A DNA stretch of 64,000 nucleotides from Mitsuaria chitosanitabida ATCC BAA-476 = NBRC 102408 (GCF_001598255.1 NZ_BCYP01000006.1:310001-374000); one strand, 5' to 3'. Shown: positions 39,650-49,680, counted from the stretch's first letter. Notes: a model not told the origin generated them from the sequence alone. Program-made: numbers and translations.

Positions 39650-41995
39650 ATGTCGTCGGGGCTGTGGAGCGCGTCGCGTGACGCACAAGGTTGGCGGGGC
39701 CAACTGGCGCGAGGGACGCGGTCCTTGGCACGAGGAACCCGGCGAGGGCTGGCCCTGCTGGCGGCGGGCGCGACCGCGGTGCTGCTCGCGGCCTGCAACA
39801 ACAGCCCGTACCCGGCCGGTTCGGCCAAGGACAACACGCTGTACCTGTCCTTCGACGAGCGCTCCCCTCGTTATCTCGATCCGACGGCGTCCTACACCTC
39901 GCCCGAATCGGTCTACACCTACCAGATCATGGAGCCGCCCTACGGCTACCACTATCTGAAGCGCCCCTACGAGCTGATCCCGCGTGCCGCCGCGCGCGTC
40001 ATCAAGCCCTATTACCTGAACGCCGCCGGCCAGCGCCTGCCCGACGACGCGCCGGTCGAGCAGATCGCGCAGAGCGTCTACGACGTGCCCATCCGCCCCG
40101 GCACGAAGTACGCGCCCAGCCCCGCCTTCGCCAAGGACGAGCAGGGCCACTACCGCTATCACCACCTGACGGCCAAGGACCTGGGCGACAAGCGCTCGCC
40201 CTGGCAGTTCGCGCATCAGGGCACGCGCGAGCTCGAGGCCGAGGACTTCGTGTACGCGATCAAGCGCCAGGCCACCACGCGCGTGGAAGCGCCGATCTTC
40301 GGCCTGTTCTCGGAGCACGTGATCGGGCTCAAGGCCTACGGGGAACTGATCCGCGCCGAGAACGCCAAGCTGCTCCAGGGCCTGCCCGAGAGCTCGCCCG
40401 ACAAGCCCTTCCTGGACTTCCGCCGCTGGCCGCTCGAGGGGGCCGAGGCGGTGGACAAGCACACGCTGCGCATCCGCATCAAGGGCAAGTATCCGCAGTG
40501 GTCCTACTGGCTGTCGACGACCTTCCTGGCCCCGGTGCCCTGGGAGGTGGACCTGTTCTACGCCCAGCCCGGCATGGCCGAGCACGGCCTGTCCTGGAAC
40601 CAGTGGCCCGTGGGCACCGGCCCTTACATGATGACGGAGTACCAGCAGGACCGCCGTCACGTGATGTCGCGCAACCCGAACTACCGCAAGGACGATCTCT
40701 ATCCCTGCGAGGGCATGCCCGACGACGGTCCCGCCGGCCGCCTGGCCGACTGCGGCAAGCCCATGCCCTTCATCGACAAGATCGTCGCGACGCTGGTCAA
40801 GGAGCGCGTGCCCCGCAAGGAGCTGTTCAAGCAGGGCTATCTGGACGTCCCCGACCTGGAACGCGGCGACTGGGGCGTGGAGTTCTACGCCGACGCCAGC
40901 GACTCGCGCGAGGTCGAGGACTTCTTCAAGCAGCGCGGCTTCGCCTTCCCGCGCTCGACCGATCCCAACAACTGGTACCTGGGCTTCAACATGCTCGACC
41001 CGGTGATCGGCAAGGGCAAGACGGCCGAGGACGAGGCGCGCCACCGCAAACTGCGCCAGGCCCTGTCCATCGCGATCGACTGGGAAGAAGGCTACGGCCG
41101 CATCTTCAAGAACCGCGGCGGCGTGACCGCCTTCGGCCCCGTGCCTCCGGGCGTGTTCGGCTCGCGCGAGGCGCAGCGCGGCTTCTTCAATCCGGTCACG
41201 CACAAGATCGTCGACGGCCAGGTGCAGCGGCGCTCGCTGGACGACGCCAAGCAGCTGATGGCCGAGGCCGGTTATCCCGACGGCCGCGATGCGAAGACCG
41301 GCCAGCCGCTGGTGCTGAACTACGACTTCATGCGCACGGTCACGCCCGAGGTGAAGGCGGAGAACGACTGGCTGGTCAAGCAGTTCGCCAAACTGGGCAT
41401 CCAGCTGGACGTGCGCGCCACCGACTACAACCAGTTCCAGGAGAAGGTCCGCCAGGGCAAGCACCAGGTGTTCTGGTGGGGCTGGTTCGCGGACTATCCG
41501 GACGCGGAGAACTTCCTCTTCCTGCTCTACGGCCCCAACAGCAAGTCGCTGCATGAGGGCGAGAACTCGGCCAACTACGAGAACCTCGAGTACGACCGCC
41601 TGTTCAAGCAGGTGCAAGTGCTGGACGACGGCCCCGAGAAACAGAAGGTCATCGACCGCATGGTGGAGATCGTCCAGCAGGACGCGCCCTGGGCCTTCGG
41701 CTACTGGGCCTGGACCGGGCAGGCGTACCAGAGCTGGGTGCACAACGGCAAGCCCAGCATCGTGATCCGCGACCCGGTGCGCTACTACCGCATCGACCCG
41801 GCGCGCCGCGCCGCGCTGCAGTCCGAATGGAATCACCCGGTGTGGTGGCCGCTGCTGGTGCTGGTCGTCGGTGGCGTGGCCATCGTCTGGATGACCCGCC
41901 GCAGCTTCCAGGCGCGCGAGACCGCGACCGCGCGCGGCACCGCCGCGCCGACCGATCCCGTCACGACCTCGACCGCTCCGCGAGGAGCCGACTGA
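39650..41995 (+). CDS. Peptide-type ABC transporter substrate-binding protein with C-terminal membrane anchor
   Basis: Family 5 solute-binding protein of 781 aa, larger than the usual 500-600. An N-terminal basic stretch leads to a signal peptide with lipobox LAAC near residue 49. The SBP_bac_5 core includes LSFDERSPRYLDPTASY, EAEDFVYAIKRQATT, GTGPYMM and NWYLGFNMLD. Near the C-terminus WWPLLVLVVGGVAIVWMTRRS is a second membrane anchor. The start at 39650 is chosen because GGAAGG lies 6 bases upstream; it directly abuts the ATG at 39644. The stop overlaps the permease ATG. Confidence 0.92.
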   Translation: MSSGLWSASRDAQGWRGQLARGTRSLARGTRRGLALLAAGATAVLLAACNNSPYPAGSAKDNTLYLSFDERSPRYLDPTASYTSPESVYTYQIMEPPYGYHYLKRPYELIPRAAARVIKPYYLNAAGQRLPDDAPVEQIAQSVYDVPIRPGTKYAPSPAFAKDEQGHYRYHHLTAKDLGDKRSPWQFAHQGTRELEAEDFVYAIKRQATTRVEAPIFGLFSEHVIGLKAYGELIRAENAKLLQGLPESSPDKPFLDFRRWPLEGAEAVDKHTLRIRIKGKYPQWSYWLSTTFLAPVPWEVDLFYAQPGMAEHGLSWNQWPVGTGPYMMTEYQQDRRHVMSRNPNYRKDDLYPCEGMPDDGPAGRLADCGKPMPFIDKIVATLVKERVPRKELFKQGYLDVPDLERGDWGVEFYADASDSREVEDFFKQRGFAFPRSTDPNNWYLGFNMLDPVIGKGKTAEDEARHRKLRQALSIAIDWEEGYGRIFKNRGGVTAFGPVPPGVFGSREAQRGFFNPVTHKIVDGQVQRRSLDDAKQLMAEAGYPDGRDAKTGQPLVLNYDFMRTVTPEVKAENDWLVKQFAKLGIQLDVRATDYNQFQEKVRQGKHQVFWWGWFADYPDAENFLFLLYGPNSKSLHEGENSANYENLEYDRLFKQVQVLDDGPEKQKVIDRMVEIVQQDAPWAFGYWAWTGQAYQSWVHNGKPSIVIRDPVRYYRIDPARRAALQSEWNHPVWWPLLVLVVGGVAIVWMTRRSFQARETATARGTAAPTDPVTTSTAPRGAD

Positions 41996-42978
41996 TGCTC
42001 AAGTACCTCGCACGACGGCTGGCCTACGGGCTGGCCATCCTGGTCGGCGTGAACCTGCTGACCTTCTTCCTGTTCTTCACCGTCAACACGCCGGACGACA
42101 TGGCCCGGCTCAACATCGGCGGCAAGCGCGTCACGCAGGAGCAGATCGACAAGTGGAAGGCCGAGCGCGGCTACGACAAGCCGCTGTACTGGGACGATTC
42201 TCAGCAGGGTGCCGGCCGCGTCACGCACACGGTCTTCTGGGAGCGCTCGGTCTCGCTGATGCTGCTGAACTTCGGCCGCTCCGACGCGCGCCAGGCGGTG
42301 GACATCGGCCACGAGATCAAGAAGCGCATGGGCGTGAGCCTGCAGCTGGCGGTGCCCATCTTCGTGCTGCAGCTGATCGTGAGCGTGGCCTTCGCGCTGC
42401 TGCTCACGTTCTTCCGCAACTCGCGCATCGACTTCTGGGGCGTGGTGCTGTGCGTGCTGATGCTGTCGATCTCCAGCCTCTTCTACATCATCGTCGGCCA
42501 GTACTTCTTCTCGCGCGTGCTGCGGCTGGTGCCCATCAACGGCTATGAGCCGGGCCTGGACGCGATCCGCTTCCTGGCCCTGCCCATCGTGCTGTCGCTG
42601 CTGTCGCGCCTGGGCGGCGAGGCGCGGCTGTACCGCGCGATGCTGCTGGAGGAAGTCGGCAAGGACTACGTCCGGACCGCGCGTGCCAAGGGGCTGTCCG
42701 AGCCCGTGGTGCTGATGCGCCACGTGCTGCGCAACGCGCTGATCCCCATCATCACGAGCGCCGGCGCCTATCTGCCCTACGTCTTCCTGGGCAGCCTGGT
42801 GTTCGAGAGCTTCTTCGGCATCCCCGGCCTGGGCGCCTTCGTGATCGAGGCCATCACCGGCCAGGACTTCGCCATCGTGCGGACCATGGTGTTCCTGGGC
42901 GCGGTGCTGTACATCGCCAGCAACGCGCTGATCGATGTGATCTACACCTGGGTCGATCCGCGCGTGCGGCTGACCTGA
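41995..42978 (+). CDS. ABC transporter permease (OppB/YejB-like)
   Basis: 327-aa inner-membrane permease with an N-terminal helix (LARRLAYGLAILVGVNLLTFFLFF), a periplasmic loop of about 60 residues, and five more helices. The EAA loop that docks the ATPase is GKDYVRTARAKGLSEPVVLMRHVLRNALIPII near residues 225-256; GIPGLGAFVIEAITGQD is also characteristic. Its ATG shares bases with the upstream TGA, so it is coupled to the binding-protein gene. Confidence 0.93.
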   Translation: MLKYLARRLAYGLAILVGVNLLTFFLFFTVNTPDDMARLNIGGKRVTQEQIDKWKAERGYDKPLYWDDSQQGAGRVTHTVFWERSVSLMLLNFGRSDARQAVDIGHEIKKRMGVSLQLAVPIFVLQLIVSVAFALLLTFFRNSRIDFWGVVLCVLMLSISSLFYIIVGQYFFSRVLRLVPINGYEPGLDAIRFLALPIVLSLLSRLGGEARLYRAMLLEEVGKDYVRTARAKGLSEPVVLMRHVLRNALIPIITSAGAYLPYVFLGSLVFESFFGIPGLGAFVIEAITGQDFAIVRTMVFLGAVLYIASNALIDVIYTWVDPRVRLT

Positions 42979-43013
42979 CGCGCCCGGCGCGAAGCACTGG
43001 ATAGAGATTCGAC

Positions 43014-44477
43014 ATGGGATTCAAGGTCGTCATCCTCTGGACCGACGCGGCGCTGTGGGCGATGTTCGCGGCGCTGGTCCTCTACATCGTGCGGCTGGTC
43101 CGCCGCCCGCATCTGCGCGCCAACTGGCAGCGCGTGCTGCGCGACCCGGCGGCGCTGAGCGCCGGCGTGGTGCTGACGCTGTTCCTGGGCCTCACCGCCC
43201 TGGACAGCCTGCACTTCCGCCGCGCGCTCGCCGACAGCCCCAGCGGCCAGCAGTTCTACGAGACCCGCACCGAATCCGTGCTGGACCTGATCCTGGCGCG
43301 CCAGATCGAGATGCGCGAGACCAGCTACTCGGCGCCGCTCGCGTACCAGGGCTTCAACATGGACAGCGTCGAGCACGGCAAGGAGATCGTGCGCGAGTTC
43401 CCGCGCCTGGCCTTCGGCGGCGCGCACCTGAAGGATCCCGAGCGCGAGTGGGCCGCGGACGTCACCGGACGCGCGCTCGCGGGTCTGGCGGGCGGGGCGC
43501 TGGCCTCGGTGCTGATGGCGCTCGCCATCGCGGCGACCCTGGCGCCGCATCACGGCGGCTTCCGCCGCGGCCTGCGCGACCTGCTGGGCGACCGCACGCA
43601 TTACCCGTGGCGCGCCGCCTGGGCGACGCTGTCGGTGACGGCGCTGCTGGCCGGTCCGACCATCGCGCTGATGGGGCACTACCACGTGTTCGGCACCGAC
43701 CAGACCGGCAACGACGTGCTCTATCAGGCGCTCAAGAGCATCCGCACGGCCTTTGTCATCGGCGCGCTGTCGACGCTGGCGACGCTGCCCTTCGCGCTGG
43801 TGCTGGGCATCCTGGCGGGCTACCTGAAGGGCTGGGTCGACGAGGTCATCCAGTACTTCTACACGGTGCTGACCTCGGTGCCCAACGTGCTGCTGATCGC
43901 GGCCTGCGTGCTGATGGTGCAGGTCTTCCTGGACAAGCACCCCGAGGCCTTCGCCACCGGCGCCGAGCGCGCCGACCTGAAGATCTTCCTGCTGTGCGCG
44001 ATCCTGGGCGTCACGGGGTGGGCCACGCTGTGTCGCCTGGTGCGCGGCGAGACGCTCAAGCTGCGCGAGGCCGATTTCGTGCAGGCCGCGACCGCCTTCG
44101 GCGTGCGCGACACCACGATCATGGTCCGCCACATCGTGCCCAACGTGATGCACCTGGTGCTGATCTCGCTGGTGCTGAACTTCTCCGACCTGATCCTGTA
44201 CGAGGCGGTGCTGACCTACGTCGGCGTGGGCGTCGATCCGGGGATGAACAGCTTCGGCGGGATGATCAACCTGGCGCGCTCGGAGATGAGCCGCGACCCG
44301 GTGGTGTGGTGGAGCTTCATCGCCGCCTTCGGCTTCATGGTGAGCCTGGTGCTGGCGGCCAACCTGTTCGCCGACGGCGTGCGCGATGCCTTCGATCCGC
44401 GCTCGCGCAAGTTGCGGCCGCAGGTGCTCTCCTTGAAGAAGAAAGCCGCGGCCAAGGCCGGCGGCGCGCAGGCCTGA
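43014..44477 (+). CDS. ABC transporter permease (OppC/YejE-like), extended
   Basis: 487 aa, about 150-190 residues longer than typical OppC. The N-terminal half has three membrane segments separated by a large periplasmic insert (ARQIEMRETSYSAPLAYQGF...). The C-terminal half is a normal permease: FGTDQTGNDVLYQALKSIRTAFVIG, then the EAA loop READFVQAATAFGVRDTTIMVRHIVPN and a last helix. The tail LKKKAAAKAGGAQA is basic. 35 bp after the first permease and 11 bp before the ATPase. Confidence 0.92.
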   Translation: MGFKVVILWTDAALWAMFAALVLYIVRLVRRPHLRANWQRVLRDPAALSAGVVLTLFLGLTALDSLHFRRALADSPSGQQFYETRTESVLDLILARQIEMRETSYSAPLAYQGFNMDSVEHGKEIVREFPRLAFGGAHLKDPEREWAADVTGRALAGLAGGALASVLMALAIAATLAPHHGGFRRGLRDLLGDRTHYPWRAAWATLSVTALLAGPTIALMGHYHVFGTDQTGNDVLYQALKSIRTAFVIGALSTLATLPFALVLGILAGYLKGWVDEVIQYFYTVLTSVPNVLLIAACVLMVQVFLDKHPEAFATGAERADLKIFLLCAILGVTGWATLCRLVRGETLKLREADFVQAATAFGVRDTTIMVRHIVPNVMHLVLISLVLNFSDLILYEAVLTYVGVGVDPGMNSFGGMINLARSEMSRDPVVWWSFIAAFGFMVSLVLAANLFADGVRDAFDPRSRKLRPQVLSLKKKAAAKAGGAQA

Positions 44478-44488
44478 GGAACGACGAG

Positions 44489-46378
44489 ATGTTGAAGATC
44501 GACGACCTGCGGGTGCACCTGGACGCCGACGTCGGCCTGGTGCGCGCCATCGACGGCATGCGGCTGACGCTGGCGCAAGGCCAGACCTTCGCGCTGGTGG
44601 GCGAGTCCGGCTGCGGCAAGAGCATGACCGCGCTGGCGCTGATGCGACTGCTGCCCGACAACGGCCGCATCGCCGGCGGCCGCCTGGACCTGGACGGCCA
44701 GGACCTGTTCGACCTGAGCGAGGCTCGCATGCGCGACGTGCGCGGCGGGCGCATCGGGATGATCTTCCAGGAGCCGGGCACCAGCCTGAATCCGGTGATG
44801 AAGGTGGGCGCGCAGATCGTCGAGGCGATCGAGGCCCACACGCCGCTGCGCGGCGAGGCCGCGCGCCAGAAGGCCATCGACTGGCTGCGCCGCGTCGGCA
44901 TCCCCGAGCCCGAGCGCCGCATCGACGAGTACCCGTTCCGGCTTTCCGGCGGCCAGAAGCAGCGGATCATGATCGCGATGACGCTGGCGGCCGAGCCCGA
45001 CTTCCTGATCGCCGACGAGCCCACCACCGCGCTGGACGTGACCATCCAGGCGCAGATCCTGGAGCTGCTCAAGGACCTGCAGCGCGAGCGCGGCCTGGGC
45101 CTGCTGCTGATCACCCACGACCTGGGCGTGGTGTCCGGCATGGCGCACCAGGTGGCGCTGATGTATGCGGGTCAGATCGTCGAGGTCGCCCCGGCGGCGG
45201 ACTTCTTCGCCGCGCCCAAGCATCCGTATGCGCGATTGCTGTTGCGCGCGTTGCCCGACGCCGAGCGTCGCGGCGAGCCGCTGGCCGCCATTCCCGGCAC
45301 CGTGCCGCCGCTGTGGCAGGACTTCGACGGTTGCCGCTTCGCGCCGCGCTGCGACCGGACCATGGTCCATTGCGGCTCGACCTGCCCGTCGCTGGCGGCG
45401 GTGCAGGATCGGCCAGCCGGCCACGAGGTGCGCTGCCTGCTGTACACGGATCCGCGCGAGGCGCTGGTCCGGCCGGCCCCGCAGCCCGCCGCGGCGGGGC
45501 GTCCGCCCGCGGATGCGGACGCCTCGCGGCCGCTGCTGCTGGAGGTCAAGGATCTGAAGGTCCGCTATCCGCTGTCGAGCGGACTCTTCGGCGGCGCCAA
45601 GCGCTGGTTCGACGCGGTGGGCGGGGTGTCCTGGTCCATCGAGTCCGGGCGCACGCTGGCGCTGGTGGGCGAGTCCGGCTGCGGCAAGACGACGACCGGC
45701 AAGGCCATCGTGCAGTTGCTGCGCCGCGTGGCCACCATCGAGGGTCAGGCCTTGCTCCATCCGCCGGTGGACGTCGCGACAGGGCAGGGCGGAGCGCCGC
45801 GCGACCTGTTCTCGCTGGACGGCGAGGCGCTGCGCGAGGCGCGCCGTCAGGTGCAGATCATCTTCCAGGACCCCTTCGCCTCGCTGAACCCGCGGCTGCG
45901 GGTGCAGGAGGTGCTGGAGGAGGGCTTGCTCGCGCTGCGGCCCGAGCTCGACGCGCCCGCGCGGCTGGCCTTGCTGCATGACCTGGTCGACCAGGTGGGC
46001 CTGCGCCGCGACGCGCTGGGTCGGTTCCCGCACGAGTTCTCCGGCGGCCAGCGCCAGCGCATCGCGATCGCCCGTGCGCTGGCGGTCGAGCCGCGACTGA
46101 TCGTCTGCGACGAGCCGACCTCGGCGCTGGACGTCTCGGTCCAGGCGCAGATCCTGAACCTGCTGCGCGAGCTGCAGCGCAGCCGCGGCCTGTCCTTCCT
46201 GTTCATCACCCACAACATCGGGGTCGTCGAGTACATCGCCGACGAGGTCGCGGTGATGCAGTCCGGCCGCATCGTCGAATCCGGGCGTTGCGACGCGGTC
46301 CTCGGCCAGCCGCGCGAGGCCTACACCCGCACGCTGCTCGCGGCCGTGCCGCGGGTGGAGCGTCGCACCGCCGCCTGA
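44489..46378 (+). CDS. ABC transporter ATP-binding protein, fused double ATPase (OppDF/YejF-like)
   Basis: 629 aa with two complete nucleotide-binding domains. Domain 1: Walker A GESGCGKS (38-45), signature LSGGQKQR, Walker B LIADEPTTALD; then the oligopeptide C-terminal extension (HPYARLLLRALPDAE, CRFAPRCDRTMVHCG) with a cysteine group. Domain 2: Walker A GESGCGKTTT, signature FSGGQRQR, Walker B IVCDEPTSALD. The layout binding protein-permease-permease-fused ATPase is the same as yejABEF. The frame is open far upstream (43055), but that part is a shadow of the permease gene. Confidence 0.94.
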   Translation: MLKIDDLRVHLDADVGLVRAIDGMRLTLAQGQTFALVGESGCGKSMTALALMRLLPDNGRIAGGRLDLDGQDLFDLSEARMRDVRGGRIGMIFQEPGTSLNPVMKVGAQIVEAIEAHTPLRGEAARQKAIDWLRRVGIPEPERRIDEYPFRLSGGQKQRIMIAMTLAAEPDFLIADEPTTALDVTIQAQILELLKDLQRERGLGLLLITHDLGVVSGMAHQVALMYAGQIVEVAPAADFFAAPKHPYARLLLRALPDAERRGEPLAAIPGTVPPLWQDFDGCRFAPRCDRTMVHCGSTCPSLAAVQDRPAGHEVRCLLYTDPREALVRPAPQPAAAGRPPADADASRPLLLEVKDLKVRYPLSSGLFGGAKRWFDAVGGVSWSIESGRTLALVGESGCGKTTTGKAIVQLLRRVATIEGQALLHPPVDVATGQGGAPRDLFSLDGEALREARRQVQIIFQDPFASLNPRLRVQEVLEEGLLALRPELDAPARLALLHDLVDQVGLRRDALGRFPHEFSGGQRQRIAIARALAVEPRLIVCDEPTSALDVSVQAQILNLLRELQRSRGLSFLFITHNIGVVEYIADEVAVMQSGRIVESGRCDAVLGQPREAYTRTLLAAVPRVERRTAA

Positions 46379-46888
46379 GCGGCCCTGTCGCGGTCCGGCG
46401 CGCGCCTCGGGAGAGGCCCGCGCGTCCCTTTCGGCCCTCGACGGCCCTGGAATCCTGAACGTTACATGAACGACACGAAGCGCCTCGCGCGCATCGTGTC
46501 CGTTTCGTACGTCCGAACCTCGATGAAACAGCGCCCGCCCCCTGTGCGCGAACGGATCCATGACTTCCTTTTTCCTGTCCGGAATCCGGTCAATTCCGCC
46601 CCGATTCGGGCGCTCTGAGGAGCGTTACGTTTGTTGACGACTCGTTAGGGCGTTCATCGCCCGTTGCTGCCGTGCAACGCTGAGCGTATGCCGCACGCTT
46701 GGTGTTTTCCCGCGCTTTCCTAGCGCCTACAAGGAGTTGCTAGCCTATTTAGGGAGATTACGGGGAGGTTAACGGCGGTGACCCCCCTGACACTCGCTCG
46801 CACGCTGGCGTGAGACGGATGCTCACCCGGTGGAGACCGACCCCCAACACCCTCGGCGGCGGTCCCAACACATCTAGGAGTGCGACAC
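46379..46888. other. Long leader region before the TonB-dependent receptor, 510 bp
   Basis: No gene is supported. From 46648 to 46726 four short stem-loops lie almost end to end: GGGCG/CGCCC (46648-46662), CGTTGC/GCAACG (46662-46679), AGCGT/ACGCT (46683-46699) and GCGCT/AGCGC (46712-46726). A fifth lies at 46797-46814. A TTGACG at 46634 resembles a -35, but no -10 fits. Base composition is lower in GC than in the flanking genes from about 46620 to 46780. Confidence 0.55.
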
Positions 46889-49630
46889 ATGTTCAAAAGA
46901 AACACGCTCAGCGCGGCCGCTCTGGCGGCGCTGAGTCTGGCGGGGATCGGGGCGCAGGCGCAGGAAGCGTCCTCGCAACAGCTCGAGCGCGTGGAAATCA
47001 CCGGCAGCTCGATCCGTCGCGCGGCGGCCGAGACCGCCTTGCCCGTCACCACCATCACCCGCGAGGAAATCACCCGCACCGGCGCCACCACGGCCCAGGA
47101 CCTGATCGGCCTGCTGCCGTCGAGCTTCGGCGGCACCGTGGTGTCCAACAACGTGGGCGCCACCGGCGGCGCGGCCACCGCCAACCTGCGCGCGCTGGGC
47201 TCCAAGTACACGCTGGTGCTGCTGAACGGTCGTCGTATCGCCAACTTCGCCTTCGGCAACAACCCGGTCGACCTGAACTCGATCCCGCTGTCCGCCGTCG
47301 AGCGCGTGGAAGTGCTGCGTGACGGCGCCTCCTCGCTGTACGGCGCCGACGCCGTCGCGGGCGTCATCAACTTCATCCTGCGCAAGGACTACCAGGGTGC
47401 CGAGGCCAGCTACGCCGAGTACAAGGGGACGCACGGCAATGGCGGCAACTCGTCCATCGTCACCGGCCTGGCGGGCTTCGGCGATCTGGCCAAGGACCGC
47501 TTCAACGTGATCGTCTCGGCCAGCCGCGAAGAGATCACGGCGCTGAAGGCCGTCGACCGCGAGTTCGCCAAGACCGCGGTCCGTCCGGACCTGGGCATCA
47601 ACAAGTCCTCGCCTCGCAACGGCATCCCGAACCTGAACTTCAGCGACACCAACGGCAACAAGTACGTGGGCGTCAACCCGCTGCGCTTCGGCGGTTGCAA
47701 CTCGACCGAGTTCGCGCTGGTGATCCGCAACGCCACGCAGTGCGGCACCGACTACGCCCGCTTCATCGACCTGATCCCCGAACAGTGGCGCGTCAACGGC
47801 ACGGCCCGCGGCGTCTTCCAGGTCAACGAGGACAACCAGATCATCGCGGAGGTCATGCAGAACCGCGATCGCGTCCAGTCCTTCTACTCGCCGGCCCCCT
47901 ACACCGTGAACATGGTGTACCCGACGACCGGCCGCTTCTACCCGTCCTCGATCACGCTGCCGGACGGCACCAAGGTCACGCCGACCGGCCCGATCAGCGG
48001 CACCTGGCGGACGGTCGCCGGTGGCGGCCGCTCCGACATCACCGAGACCAAGATGACCCGCGCCCTGATCGGCGCCAAGGGCACCATCGCGGGCTGGGAC
48101 TACGACACCGCGCTCACGTACTCGAAGAACGAGGGTGAGATCTTCTTCGGCCCCGGCCAGTACAGCTACGCCAAGCTGACCCCGCTGGTGGCCGCGGGCG
48201 CCATCAACGTCTTCGGCCCGCAGGACGCCACCAGCAAGGCGGCGCTCGACAGCGCCCAGCTGACCGGCCGCCAGCAGCAGGCAAGCTCCACGTCGACCGA
48301 GGTGGACTTCCGCGTGTCTCGCGAGATCTATCAACTGGCCGCGGGCGCCGTCGGCGCGGCGTTCGGCGCCAACTTCCGCAAGGAAAAGCTGGACCAGTTC
48401 TCCGAGCCGGTGCTGGCCTCGGGCGACGTGGTCGGCGGCAACGGCCCGGTGCCCAGCGTGTCCAGTGGTCGCAAGGTCTTCGGCGTGTTCGGCGAGCTGG
48501 TGGTCCCGATCCTGAAGAACCTGGAAGCCAACTTCGCCGGTCGCTACGACAAGTACAAGAACGACTTCGGCACCAGCTTCACCAGCTTCAGCCCCAAGGC
48601 GACGCTGCGTTATGAAGTGAGCAAGGACCTGGTGCTGCGCGGCTCGGTGGCCAAGGGGTACCGCGCGCCGACGCTGTACGAGAACCTGCGCCCCTTCACC
48701 ACGGGCAACAACACCGCGGCCAACTGGAGCGACCCGATCCGCTGCCCGGGCGGCGTGGCGATCACCAACACCGTCAACCCGGTCGACTTCTACAAGAGCG
48801 AGTGCGAGGTCCAGCTGGACGCCGCCACTTCGGGCGACCGCAACCTGAAGCCGGAGAAGTCCAAGCAGTTCTCGCTGGGTATCGCCTTCTCGCCGATCCA
48901 GGACCTGACCACCTCCATCGACTACTGGAATGTGGACATCAAGGACCCGATCGTCGCCAAGTCGGAGATCCAGGTGCTGAGCAACCCCAGCGCCTACGCC
49001 CAGTACATCTACCGCTATGACCCGGTGAACGATCCGGACGCCGCGCACCCGATCGCCGGCAGCCAGAACAAGGACTTCCCGATCGCCTACGTGTACCTGC
49101 CGCAGGAGAACACGGGCAAGACCTACGCGTCGGGTCTGGACTTCAGCGCGCTCTACCGCCTGAAGGCCGGCGACTGGGGCACCTTCGGCGCCCAGTTCGA
49201 CGGCATGCTGCTGCTGACGCACGGCTACCAGTACATCGGCCTGCCCAAGACCTCCGACCTGGGCAAGTTCAAGGACTTCGGCGCGGTGCCGCGCTGGCGC
49301 CATGCCCTGACCGTGATGTGGAAGCGCAGCTTCTGGGACGTCTCGCTGACCAACAACTTCACCAAGGGCTACGAGGACTACACCGACCCCACGTCGGTCG
49401 GCCCCGACTACCCGCTGGTGCGCAAGGTCGGCAACTACTCCACCTGGGACGCGCAGGCCTCGCTGTCGCCGACCAAGGCGCTGACCTTCACCTTCGGCGT
49501 GAAGAACCTGTTCGACAAGGAACCGCCGTCGTCGCGCAACAGCCTGAACTTCCAGGTGGGCTATGACGCGACCTACACCAACCCGATCGGCCGCCAGCTG
49601 TACGGCCGCGTGAACTACAAGTTCTTCTGA
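46889..49630 (+). CDS. TonB-dependent outer-membrane receptor
   Basis: 913-aa TonB-dependent receptor. The signal peptide ends near residue 25 (GIGAQAQ). The TonB box is probably in QQLERVEITGSSI (about 30-42). The plug domain follows: AETALPVTTITREEI, ALGSKYTLVLLNGRRIANF, SIPLSAVERVEVLRDGASSLYGADAVAGVINFILRK. The beta-barrel ends with the aromatic C-terminus NYKFF. Two Cys pairs appear in loops (CNSTEF...QCGT; RCPGG...SECEVQ). I start at ATG 46889 with AGGAG upstream. Its neighbours suggest peptides or peptide-linked metals as ligand; this is inference. Confidence 0.93.
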   Translation: MFKRNTLSAAALAALSLAGIGAQAQEASSQQLERVEITGSSIRRAAAETALPVTTITREEITRTGATTAQDLIGLLPSSFGGTVVSNNVGATGGAATANLRALGSKYTLVLLNGRRIANFAFGNNPVDLNSIPLSAVERVEVLRDGASSLYGADAVAGVINFILRKDYQGAEASYAEYKGTHGNGGNSSIVTGLAGFGDLAKDRFNVIVSASREEITALKAVDREFAKTAVRPDLGINKSSPRNGIPNLNFSDTNGNKYVGVNPLRFGGCNSTEFALVIRNATQCGTDYARFIDLIPEQWRVNGTARGVFQVNEDNQIIAEVMQNRDRVQSFYSPAPYTVNMVYPTTGRFYPSSITLPDGTKVTPTGPISGTWRTVAGGGRSDITETKMTRALIGAKGTIAGWDYDTALTYSKNEGEIFFGPGQYSYAKLTPLVAAGAINVFGPQDATSKAALDSAQLTGRQQQASSTSTEVDFRVSREIYQLAAGAVGAAFGANFRKEKLDQFSEPVLASGDVVGGNGPVPSVSSGRKVFGVFGELVVPILKNLEANFAGRYDKYKNDFGTSFTSFSPKATLRYEVSKDLVLRGSVAKGYRAPTLYENLRPFTTGNNTAANWSDPIRCPGGVAITNTVNPVDFYKSECEVQLDAATSGDRNLKPEKSKQFSLGIAFSPIQDLTTSIDYWNVDIKDPIVAKSEIQVLSNPSAYAQYIYRYDPVNDPDAAHPIAGSQNKDFPIAYVYLPQENTGKTYASGLDFSALYRLKAGDWGTFGAQFDGMLLLTHGYQYIGLPKTSDLGKFKDFGAVPRWRHALTVMWKRSFWDVSLTNNFTKGYEDYTDPTSVGPDYPLVRKVGNYSTWDAQASLSPTKALTFTFGVKNLFDKEPPSSRNSLNFQVGYDATYTNPIGRQLYGRVNYKFF

Positions 49631-49657
49631 TCGGGCGGGCACGCGCCTTGCTCCCCC

Positions 49658-49680
49658 AAGACCGCCTTCGGGCGGTCTTT
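49658..49680 (+). terminator. Terminator after the receptor gene
   Basis: AAGACCGCC (49658-49666), a UUCG-type TTCG loop and GGCGGTCTT (49671-49679), ending in TTT. A stable classical hairpin. Confidence 0.88.

Noticed and set aside
46874-49642. Open frame of 922 codons antisense to the TonB receptor
   Set aside because: Mirrors the receptor gene almost exactly and shows no domain motif; a shadow of strong codon bias.
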